Source of the DNA: Henckelia pumila
Lineage: Eukaryota; Streptophyta; Magnoliopsida; Lamiales; Gesneriaceae
Direction of reading: 5' to 3'
NCBI RefSeq assembly: GCF_033568475.1
Contig: NC_133120.1
Location: forward strand, 87,934,151-87,998,150
Length of the DNA: 64,000 nucleotides
Positions within the stretch are counted from its first letter, which is position 1. The number at the start of each line of letters is the position of its first letter. The translations under genes were made by a program, and so were the position numbers. Shown here one piece after another: positions 1-10,900 of this stretch. The notes beneath the pieces are model-generated. The model made no database searches. It had not been told where the DNA came from and saw only the letters and a list, made by a program, of their open reading frames with translations.

Positions 1-3000
1 TTTAAAAAGTTTGCTGGTGTAGTCATTTGTGTTGTTGGCCTTGTAGTCGTTGTCTTCTCTGACGTTCATTCTGCTGATAGAACTAGTAAGAATTTTTTTT
101 CAGTTGTATACCAGTTAACAGTTACCATTTATCAGTTATTTACTTATTTTTATTTAATCAAACTCCTTTGGAGCAGTACCCGAAAAATTTTACTCTTTTC
201 CTTCTCAACAACCAAGCCACTCTAAAGGCACCAAAGTCATTTTGTTTTATTAATGCGATGACAGCAGAATTCTGTAGACTAGTGAACGCTGATTCCACAT
301 CACTCTTTTCTGTCTTTTCTTCATTCTCTTTTGATCATTTTAAGTTTTTGATGCTATACTTTTTTGGAATATAATTTATGATGCTGTCATTTTCATCGTT
401 ATAGATGGTAGCAACCCATTAAAAGGTGATCTGCTTGTGATTGCTGGGGCCACACTTTACGGTGTTAGCAACGTCAGTGAGGTAGGTCGCTTCTGCTTAG
501 AATTTTTAAATTTGAACTTCATGTTTGGATGTGAATCTACATTGTTGGAAATTTTTGCCTTCATCACATGATGTATAATTCAATTTTCTTTTTCTGTTTA
601 TTAGACACAATGTTATTTGCTGCTCCTAATTCCAGTTTCTTTACATTACTGAATTACTTGCACAGTCTCTAGCTTCTCTATTTACCTTCTCCACCATTCA
701 ACATTTTCTTAATTACCTGCCAACATCTTGAGATATCCGGCGCAACCAAAACCATTATTGTCACCCATTGATAATATCTGAGGCTTGATGCCTTCTAGTT
801 AAAATAGATGGCTTCAGATCAATCTTTTTTGGTATCCTTGTACTTCAAAATTTGGAGATTAATGAATCCTTGTGTTTTTGTTGTATGCAGGAGTTTTTTG
901 TTAAGAGTGCTGATAGGGTTGAACTTATGGCGTGTTTAGGAACCTTTGGTGCCATTATTAGTGCGATACAGATGTATCCTTTCTCTACGCTTTGAAGTTA
1001 TTTTCATATTATGGTTTGTCACGCTGAACACCATTTTGGCTCATCATATTGTGATGGCATACATACGTCACTTACATGGTGCGTTGCCATGAGGTATGAG
1101 CGACTTCTTTAACCAAGTGTACAGAAGCATACTTGAACGGAATGAACTCAAATCCATTCACTGGTCAGCTGGGGCGGTATTTCTCTTGTTATCTTGCTCA
1201 TTTACCGCTCTTTCTCTTGCCCACCCATTTACTTTATCTTCCTCCTTTCCCCTCGGCATGTTTCTTGTTTGTGTAACAAATATTCGAACAAGGATCTAGG
1301 CGCCCTACTTAATTATTTTGTATTATAGTGCAAATTTCCTGGTTTTTGGTACGTGGGAAATTTGCAGTCCATACTAGCATTGTGAAAAGCTAATGGACAC
1401 TGATTTAATATGTGGGTTAGCCCCCCTTGAGGGAAAATATGCAAATTTTCTGTGTTTTTTGAAAAATTATTAGTATGCCCCTTCCTCCAATTCCATTTAA
1501 TCCCTGCCCGGGGCTGAGAATTTCTTGGTCGCCCCTTGCCTGTGTTGTTCCCAATTTCATATATTCTAGTATTTCTTGGTTTGAGGCATTCATACATGCT
1601 TTTCCATGCTAAAATACGAGCGTCAGAGATTTTGTACTTTGAATCTTCTGAGGCATAAAATATGTCATCCAAGTTACGTTGCATGTATGTGTTCATAGTG
1701 GAATATTCAAAGTGGTTTTCTGGATCTCGAGTAACACTGTGATTCAATACAAAGCACACTGGACTGGTTACAACTTAATTTGACATCCTTGCTAATTTTT
1801 GTCACAGACTTTTCCTTTTGTTGGATTTTCTTTGGCCATGTTTCTGTTTTACTCTGGAGTCCCCATCTTGCTGAAGGTATCATATTATTCTGATTTAATG
1901 TTTTTAAAATTATTATTATGACTTATTTTTGCTTTCTAGTGGTGTTCAGCATTTTATCACTGTTAAAGACACGCATAATGAAATCAGTCTCCAATAGAAA
2001 TTCTTTTTGAACATCTCATAGATAAAGTTGTTTCTGTCACATGAAGTAGAAGCTGTCTTAAAACCCGTAATTGATGTTGAATGTTAAAATGTAATAAAGA
2101 TGGTATGATGGTAGAGATTTTTCTGGATTCAAATGACAATAATATAAAGGTATCAACAGATATCTTAAAGTAAAAGAAATATTTTGTGATTCACCTTTTA
2201 TATTTATACATACGAATAAACCCCAACTCGCAAGCTTTTTGCGAGTCAGAAAAAAAGAAGAGGTTAAATTCCATTGGAGGATCTATGTTGGCATAAAAGG
2301 TTAAGTAACAAAAAGTTCTTATTTTCTGTATATAGAAGTCATTGGTATTCCGGATGGTTCATTTTTTACTCTCTTTAGCCAGATATCAAATTTCTGGCTC
2401 AGTTGATGAATCCCTTTTTTTCCTCTCAACCTCTCATGCAGATCAGTGGAGCTACGATGCTAAATTTATCTTTGCTAACCTCAGATATGTGGGCGGTTTT
2501 GATTCGGATGTTTGCATACAAGGAAAAGGTCTGGAAAAACAATAGATGCGAAAGAAAATAATATTTGAGCTATCTTTTCCTTTTCTTTTTATATTCCTGA
2601 GTATAAGATATTTCAATATTCTCCAGGTGGATTGGATGTACTATGTAGCATTTGCTGCTGTTGTTGTTGGGCTTGTCGTTTATTCATGGTATGCAAATTT
2701 TTGTCTTTTATTTTCCCTGCACTTTTCTTTAATCAGGAGATAGCCAAAGTTGAAAACATACAAGTATTTTCACTTCGACTGGAGGCTTTACTTGTGCGTA
2801 GGTGGTATACTTTAAGCTCTAAGAAACAACCCAAGAGTTATACTTTGTTCCATGTCGGAAGTAGGGTTTGGTGTAGTTGTCGACCCATTGTATAGATCCT
2901 TGCTTACGCAAGCTCGTGACACCAGCGTATGACGCTAAGGATTGTGGGGTTGCTTCAAATAAGCTTGCATCAATGCGAATTTTTAATTTAATGAATAGCC

Positions 3001-4193
3001 GTGAACATGTTATTGTGGGTGCTAAACTGCAACAATTTCTGTAATGAACTGGGCTGGCCCAGTTCATTCTTGAACTCATGATCTTCTCCCCCTGGTGGGG
3101 AGTTTTTGCCCTCCCCAGGATTCGAACCTTGCACTCCAGGTCATAAATGCAATATTCCCTCAATCCAGGATTGAGGGAACATTGCATTTATGACCTGGAG
3201 TGCAAGGTTCGAATCCAGTTCATTACAAAAAAGGGCGCCCTTTTTTTGTAATGTTCATTTTTGAACTCATGATCTTCTCCCCCTGGTGGGGAGTTTTTGC
3301 CCTCCCCAGGATTCGAATCTTGCACTCCAGGTCATAAATGCAATGTTCCCTCAATCCTGGTACCATTGAGCTAGCTCTTAACTTTGGAGTTCTTATGTGA
3401 TGAGCTTCCGAAATGCAATGTTCCCTCAATCCTGGTACCATTGAGCTAGCTCTTAACTTTGGAGTTCTTATGTGATGAGCTTCCGAAAAGAAGATGCACC
3501 TTCTTGATATGAGTAGTACATATGAAATCTTTTAAGCCCTCCTCAACCATGTAGTCCCATACCTACACAGTCTCAGAATCCCTCTCATTCCGGCACGGGA
3601 TCGGTTCATTCATGTCTCCCTCCGCCTAGAAGCCTACCAGGAGCCGCTCATTGTCCGTGCAACCTCTTGGCACCGGCGATCACTCCCTGCCTCTTCAGCC
3701 CCGGGCGTCACAAGCTCAATGGTACCAGGATTAAGGAAACATTGCATTTATGACCTGGAGTGCAAGGTTCGAATCCTGGGGAGGGCAAAAACTCCCCACC
3801 AGGGGGAGAAGATCATGAAGTTCATTACAATTTCCATTGCCATCATTGTGTTGGGAGCTTCAGAAAATTTTCGACAAATTTCAGAATGCAGCTACACTTT
3901 GCTTTTTGATACAAATGTAATTTTTGTGGACATCAAACTTATGGTGATGCTACAGACTTCTCCGAGTCTTTGTAACTTTGTTAATACATCAATCTATTCA
4001 TGATATAATCAAATGCAGGGGCGATAAAACGGATCAAAACAGTGCAGAGGTTGCTGACGAGGAGGTTGAGCATAGCAAACGTTTTGATGAGGAAGGCGGT
4101 ATTCGTCACCAAGATCACAGAGACATAGTGGGAACCTCGAAATCTGGAGGTTCTGGTAAACGGGACGTTGCTTCTTCAAGTGGCACCGCCTAA
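1..4193 (+). CDS. SLC35F-type (DUF914) membrane transporter, 3' part
   Basis: This is the C-terminal part of a multi-pass drug/metabolite-superfamily transporter of the SLC35F1/F2 type; the substrate in plants is not known. The gene enters from the left edge. Exons with GT-AG borders and matching phase: <1-85, 405-481, 891-973, 1125-1176, 1808-1876, 2442-2528, 2627-2688 and 4019-4193 (stop TAA 4191-4193). Joined, they give hydrophobic helices such as GVVICVVGLVVVVFSDVH, VGFSLAMFLFYSGVPILLK and VDWMYYVAFAAVVVGLVVYS. Between them lie family motifs ILERNELKSIHWSAGA and MLNLSLLTSDMWAVLIRMFA. A charged, probably cytosolic tail (EVADEEVEHSKRFDEE) ends the protein. The last intron (2689-4018) is swollen by nested repeats but leaves the splice sites intact. 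Family assignment rests on remembered motifs and is fairly secure; the exact subgroup is not. Confidence 0.85.
3118..3216. repeat. Near-perfect 49-bp-arm palindrome
   Basis: Left arm 3118-3166 and right arm 3168-3216 are reverse complements around a single central A, with one mismatch. Each arm runs from the B box to the middle of the tRNA-like repeat, so two copies meet head to head. Confidence 0.9.
3221..3253. repeat. Short perfect hairpin around GGGCGCCC
   Basis: The sequence reads CATTACAAAAAAGGGCGCCC followed by its mirror arm to GTAATG. It sits between the second and third tRNA-like copies and separates two blocks in opposite orientation. Confidence 0.85.
3337..3486. repeat. Exact 75-bp tandem duplication
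   Basis: Units 3337-3411 and 3412-3486 appear identical. Each joins the A-box half of the tRNA-like repeat to the end of the 253-bp LTR-like repeat (the segment TCATCACATAAGAACTCC on the minus strand). The duplication therefore arose after the two repeats were joined. Confidence 0.85.
3460..3712 (-). mobile_element. LTR-like repeat, copy 1 (pairs with 16136-16389)
   Basis: On the minus strand this reads TGTGACGCCCGGGGCTGA at its start to AGAACTCCA at its end and matches 16136-16389 with few differences. It is GC-rich against AT-rich surroundings. Beyond the CA end the minus strand continues AAGTTAAG; together AGAACTCCAAAGTTAAG resembles the A-box region of plant 5S rRNA, as in Cassandra-type TRIMs, but no full 5S domain is present. 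Flanking 5-mers do not match here, so this copy may have been rearranged. Confidence 0.6.
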
Positions 4194-4971
4194 AAGGACA
4201 TAGAATCGAAGAGATTTTGGCAACGTTAAAGAACTGGAAAGAGCTAACAAGATTCTTGTGTCCTCCCAGCTCGGCAGCCATCCTCGAAGCTCGAGGATGT
4301 GATGACTGGAAAATTCGTTAATAATTATTTTGCCTCCACATGTGTTAAGACTTAAAAGAATAGGATACCCCTCATAATAAGCCGTTGGCATAAGATGTTC
4401 AATTTTTTTTTTTTTTTTTTTATATTCAATTTCGTAAAATTATACTGAAAATATTAAATGGTAGAAAATAAACAAATATTTAATTTAATCAATCAATTAT
4501 TATTATTATTATTATTATTATTATTTTTAATGAATACACGGACCTTTAATTTATTCAATTTAATTTCCAAAACGAGCCGAATTTTTTTTGGGTTGGTTTT
4601 TAAAATTATTTATTTATTTATTTTGACAGTGGTTATTGAATTATAAAAAATATTTTTATAAGTTTGTGTTATAAGATAAATAATATATTGATAAATAATG
4701 TAATAAATAAATAAAAATATTTAATATAGTATTTGATTTGATTGATAGATAATAAGTTGTTTGATTTAATTAATTAAAATTAAAATTTAGGTAATATGAA
4801 AAATTATTATTTTGTTTTTTAATAATTAAATATAATAATTTAATTGATTAATATAAAAAAAATAATTATTAATACATAAATACATTGATTAATAATTTAC
4901 GGAATACGTCTGTTTTTAAGATACTAGTCTCCAGAGACTGTCGAGAGTGGAGGGTGAGGGCCAGTAACAAG
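4194..4971. other. AT-rich intergenic spacer
   Basis: This holds the presumed 3' UTR of the transporter gene, a poly-T run near 4407, an (ATT)n microsatellite at about 4497-4525 and the presumed 5' UTR of the next gene. No other coding signal was seen. Confidence 0.6.
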
Positions 4972-7900
4972 ATGAGCATTTCTACCCCAACTTTCAACGA
5001 TCATTCCTATTTACATCGCCAGAATTCATGTTTCAAAACTGCTTTTTCTAGTGCGAGAAATGGTGGAACAAGGTCGCTGACTCTAGTTTCCTCAAGCAGC
5101 TACGGAGGCGGCAGGGTGCCGGCTGGAGATGACGTCATCAGGTCTCCGGTGAAGTTACTTCGGCAGGTTCTGGAATCTCCAGGGATTCATCTGGGCCCAG
5201 CTTGTTTCGATGCTCTCAGTGCTAAGCTCGTCGAGAGAGCTGGTTTTGATTTCTGCTTCACTACTGGTGAGTTGTGTGATTTCTATTGATGCTTTCTGGG
5301 CTATCACGCACTCTTTTGAATTTACGCCAATTGCCACATTGATGGGTGGATTACTGTTCTATCACAAAGATTGCATTTAAGTCTTGTGAGAATTTCAAGT
5401 TATTTCGTAATGCGACGACTGTGGCATAGAATTTCCTCAGGGATTTTGCCATAACCTGTCGTGAATGATCTAGTATTATTTGGAAGGCGTAAGCTGTGCT
5501 TGGTGTGATTTGTTTGAAATCCTTCATTTCGAATTTTTTGTTCCAGGTGAAAACTATGAGTTCCATACCATGTACCATTTGATAGGGCGAATAAGCAATC
5601 TATTTATTTTATAGGATTCGGAATATCAGCTGCCCGATTAGGATTGCCGGACACTGGACTAATCTCTTTTGGAGAGATGGTGGATCAAGGACGGCAAATA
5701 ACTGGAGCTGTGTCTATACCAATTATTGGGGATGGAGATAATGGATATGGGAATGCAATGAACGTGAAGAGAACTGTCAAAGGATATATCAAAGCTGGCT
5801 TTGCTGGAATTATTCTCGAAGATCAGGTTAATACCACTGAAAATATTTTTTTTCTGTCTTTTATATTTTATTTTTACCTTATTTCATTCTCAATTCTTAC
5901 CTTTTGGATGTGTGACACTAAGAAAATAAAGTTGGCATTCTGAAGTGTTAGCTGGCTTCATTTTTGTGGTCTTATCTTAAATAAGCTTGAAAAATATTTT
6001 AGTTTTTAAATACTTAGTAAAACCAAATTTTCCTTTTGGCCAGTAATTCGGCAGACATGAACAATAGAGGAAAAATTGTTGTTGGTAATTTAATATCTGG
6101 CAGTAATCATTTGTTGCAGTCATAGAAGCACTTATTGTTGTCATCGCCATCAATACACTGTCTATGGTCATATCAAAGTCCTTTTGCAGGGCTTTCTACC
6201 AAACCCCAATATGATTAGTTATTATATTTAAATACCTTGTTGATATTTTCTTCTACTGCTGCTTTTAAAGGAGGTGTTCTACAGGTTTCTCCCAAGGCTT
6301 GTGGTCATACACAAGGTCGAAGAGTTGTTCCTAGAGAAGAAGCAATAATGAAAATAAAAGCAGCAGTTGATGCTAGAAAAGAGAGTGGTTCTGACATCGT
6401 TATAGTAGCACGGACCGATTCTCGTCAAGCTGTGTCACTTGAAGAGTCACTTTGGAGGTCTAGTGCTCTTGCTGATGCTGGAGCTGATGTTTTATTTATC
6501 GATGCCCTTGTTTCAAAAGAAGAGATGAAGGCCTTCTGTGAAGTTTCCCCATTGGTTCCAAAAATGGTATGACATATTAGTTAGTGAATTAGTGCCTATA
6601 CATCTCATATTTGCAACTCTTACATTTCTCTTGTTGGACGTATGCAAATTTTGTACTTTTTGTTTGAAAGCAAAACATAATACATATGCGCGCGTGCGCT
6701 CCCCTTATGTCCTAGGTTTTAGTCATAAAAATCCTGCACGCTCATTTAGCATTTATCCTGAATGAGCTACCAATTTTTCTGGAACTCTGAAAAAAATTAT
6801 CTGTTGTTTCCCTAACTATTTTGTTGCATTTCTCTCATTTCCTTGCTGTGACAAAATGCATAGAAGCATTCATTGGAGCCTTGTTCCAGACGTTGCAACT
6901 GGATAATAGGACGTCAGGACGTGATTGTTGTCCTGTTGGGAGTGGCAGATAATCCTGCAGATATTAAAACATTCTTTGCTTGTTTCGGCACATCTTGATC
7001 AGAACTTCTTTTCCTCTCGAATTTCACCAATTCCATCCAAAAAAGTTTATAACATTCTCATGGATTGTTTTTTGCTGATACGTTATTCTGAAGAAAGAAG
7101 GGTGTTGTGATCAAATAAATGAATACCTTCAATACAAGATTATCCCAGAGATTCACTCTGTGCACACTCCCTAGCTCACGCTAGTCTCACTCAGAAACAG
7201 ACGTAACTGAATACCCCCCATCACCTTTCTCACCCCTTCTTATTCTTACGTGTGTACACATTTTTGATTATGGGCTTTCCTTTGCTAGTTGGGCCCATAA
7301 CTGCCTCTGCACTTGTAACTCCTTTGCTACTTGGGCCCATCACTGCCTCTGTACCTGTAACTGGGCTTTCTTTACTTTGGTCCATAACAATTCCTTCCCC
7401 CTCAAAACGAGTCTTGTCCTCAAGACGGAAGTCAGGAAATTGGGCAATGAAATCTATAGCGACTTCCCATGTGGCCTCATCGCTATTTCTCCCCTTCCAA
7501 CGAACCAACAATTCCCGGACAAAAACTCCATGTTTCTTCTTCAGCCTTTGGGCCATGATCTCTTCAGGCTCAAAGTCAGTGGACATATCTTGTTCTAACT
7601 CATGAGGAAGGTTAAGTGTCTGCTCTGTGCTGCCCACTGCTTTCTTAAGGCACGACACATGAAATACCGGATGAATTCTAGAACCTGCTGGTAATCGTAA
7701 TTTATAGGCCGTCGCACCCAACTGTTGAATCACCTGGAATGGCCCATAATAACGGGCAGCAAGCTTTTGATTAACCCGCGAACACACTGATTTCTGTCTA
7801 TGGGGTCGGAGCTTGAGAAAAACCCACTCCCCCACTTGAAACTCCACGTCCCGCCTTTTTTTGTTGGCATGCTTCAGCATTGATTGTTGAGCACGCTGAA

Positions 7901-10900
7901 GGTTGTACTTCAATTGTCGAAGGATCTCATCCCTATCTTGTAGCTCGCTTGCTACTGCAGCCACAGAGATTTCCTGCGGCAAATATTGTAGAAGGTTTGG
8001 AGCTTTTCGTCCATACACAACCTCAAATGGGGTCATACCTGCCGCGGTTTGAAATGCGGTGTTGTACCAAAATTCACACCATGGTAGCCACGATGCCCAA
8101 CTCCGGGGCTGCTCTGTCACAAAACATCGCAAATATGTTTCGATGCACTTGTTGAGAGCCTCGCTTTCCCCATCTGTCTCGGGATGGTACGAAGAGCTCA
8201 TTTTAAGCTTAGTACCCTGCATCTTGAAATATTCTTTCCAGAATAAACTCATGAATACGGGGTCCCTGTCACTGACAATTGACTTGGGCACCCCATGCAG
8301 CCTCACTATCTCCTTAACAAAAAGTTCAGCCACTGTTCGGGCAGAATATGGGTGTCGCAGCAGCGCAAAATGACCGTATTTGGACAAACGATCGACAACC
8401 ACCATAATAACATCATATCCTCTCGACTTCGGAAGCCCAGAAATGAAATCCATCGCTATATCTTGCCAAACCACCTCCGGAATGGGTAGTGGCTGTAGAA
8501 GCCGTGCAGGAGTCAAAGCTTGATACTTTTGCTGCTGACATATTAGACAACTAGCCACAAATTTGTAAATATCCTGCTTCATTCGAGGCCAATAACACAC
8601 CCCTGCAAGGCGCTTGAAAGTGCGTAATGCACCCGAATGCCCTCCTAAAGGTGTGGAATGAAATTCTTCCAAGAGTTTGTTGATCCACGGCCCGTCTTTT
8701 GGAAGTACCAATCTGTTCTTGTGCAACAACCATCCATTTATTACGGAATAGTGGAACGAGGGGGGCTCATGAGCCTGTACCCTGCGTTTGATCTCCCTTA
8801 ATATTGGATCTTTGTCAACTGCCACCCACAACTCTTCGCTCTCCCCCCATTTTGGTAGAAATACTGACTTCAGGTCTTTTGTTTCATATTTTCTGGACAA
8901 GGCATCAGCTGCCTGATTTTGCAGCCCTGTCTTATATCGAACTTCGAACTCATACCCCAAGAGCTTAGTAAGCCAATATTGTTGGTCTGGTGTTGAAATA
9001 CGCTGAGACAAAAGCGTTCGTAGTGGTTTGTGATCAGTCAAAACCACAAACTTTCTGCCCAATAGGTAAGGCCTCCAGTGTTGTACGGCCAAAACCAAAG
9101 CCATGAGTTCCCGCTCATATGTGGATTTAGATGTAGCTCGATCCGCCAAAGCTTTGCTGTAGTATGCTAGTGGTTGCCCGTCTTGCATTAACACTGCCCC
9201 TATCCCTACTCCCGATGCATCACACTCGATGACAAACTCCTTCAAGAAATCTGGCATACGCAGAACCGGTGCTGTAGCCAAGGCTTGTTTCAAGGCGTCA
9301 AAAGAACTCTGGGCCGCTGCATTCCACTTGAAATTATTCTTCTTCAACTGATCAGTAAGAGGTTTAGCTATCTTTCCGTAATTACGAATGAATTTGCGGT
9401 AATATCCTGTGAGCCCCAAGAAACCCCTTATGCCTTTTACTGACTTGGGCAGTGGCCACTGAACCACACTCTCCACCTTCTTGGGGTCCATCGACACCCC
9501 CTGATTAGTGATAATATGACCCAGATATTCAATTTGTCGTAGCCCGAAATGACATTTTTTTTTATTGAGCAGCAACTGATTTGCCTCCAACACACCTAGA
9601 ACAGTGCGCACATGGGTAACGTGCTCTTCCCAATTCTTGCTGTATATGAGGATATCATCAAAGAATACCAATACAAATCGTCGAAGAAAAGGTCGAAATA
9701 CCTCATTCATTGTAGATTGAAACGTGGCGGGGGCGTTCTTCAATCCAAAAGGCATTATCAGAAACTCGTAATGGCCCGTATGAGTTCGGAACGCTGTTTT
9801 CTCCACATCCTCCTGTTTAACCCTGATTTGGTGATACCCTGACTTGAGATCCAATTTAGAATAAATCTGAGCCCCATGCAACTCATCAAAAAGTTTGTCT
9901 ACTACTGGTATGGGATATCTGTCGGCCACCGTGATATCATTTAAAGCCCTATAGTCGATACAAAAACGCCAGCTCCCATCTTTCTTTTTCACCAATAACA
10001 CGGGACTAGAGTAGGGGCTGACACTTGGCTGAATCACCCCTGCCTTTAACATCTCGGCTACCATCTTTTCTATCTCGTCTTTTTGATTGTGCCCATAACG
10101 ATAGGGCCTGACTGATACCGGGCCACATCCATCTTTTATGTGAATAGCATGATCCTTCTTCCTTTGCGGTGGCAGCCCATGAGGTTCCTGGAAAACCCCC
10201 TCAAACCGTTGCAACAGTCGCTGAAATTCATCTTGCTGCCCTAAGTTGGTGGCGTCGCCCTTGTGCTCGTCACCTGCCTCCCACTTGGGCCACACCATCG
10301 CACACAACTCTATTTCCACGGTTTTTGCCAAAAATTGCAACGAGACAAGGGTCCTGTTCAGGGTAGGGTCCCCTCGCAACGTTACTTTCTTTGAGTCCCA
10401 TGTAAAACACATCTGAACCAAATTCCAGTTGACCACCATATCTCCCAGCGTCCTTAACCAATCTATGCCCAAAATGACATCAATCCCGCCCAGTTCAAAC
10501 ACATACCCCTCAATGAATATTTGACATTCCCCTAAGTCCAAACTCAATGCTCGGCAGACACCTTGACAAGGTACACGCCCACCGTCTCCTAAACATACCG
10601 TGAACTTGACAGATTCATCAATTTCCAACCCCATGCCCTGGACCAAGGTGCGAGAGACGAAATTGTGGCTGGCTCCACTATCCACCATCGCAATAATCGT
10701 GGTACCCCCCAACTTAGCTCGTAGCTTCATAGTCTGTGGATGGTTAATCCCCCCAACCGAGTACAGTGGCAACTCGATGGTATTGTACTCGGGGTTTTCC
10801 TCCAAGCCCTCACTCGGCAGTGGGTCGATGTCAGCCTCTCCCAATTTCTCAAATCCCTCTTTGTCGTCCCCAAGTTCCTCATCCTCTGCAAAATAAATCA

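Larger units (their letters stand above)
3041..3828. repeat. Nested foldback block of tRNA-like (SINE-like) repeats
   Basis: Four copies of one repeat lie in the last intron of the transporter gene: about 3070-3167 (-), 3168-3216 (+, truncated), 3258-3486 (-) and 3713-3823 (+). Each full copy carries a pol III A-box-like TAGCTCAATGG and a perfect B box GGTTCGAATCC about 54 bases further on. The B box lies in a T-arm-like stem and is followed by a C/G-rich tail with its own hairpin (CTCCCCACCAGGGGGAG). The block is bounded by inverted copies of TGTAATGAAC (about 3040-3049 and 3820-3829). A tRNA-derived SINE is the best reading, but no A-rich tail or clean target duplication was found. Confidence 0.6.

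Noticed and set aside
1313-1759. 148-codon minus-strand frame
   Set aside because: Lies in an intron of the transporter gene and shows no domain, splice context or coding-like composition.
3713-3823. A real tRNA gene, suggested by perfect A- and B-box motifs
   Set aside because: No acceptor stem or anticodon arm pairs properly, A-B spacing is long, and the unit recurs several times locally, so it is a tRNA-derived repeat.
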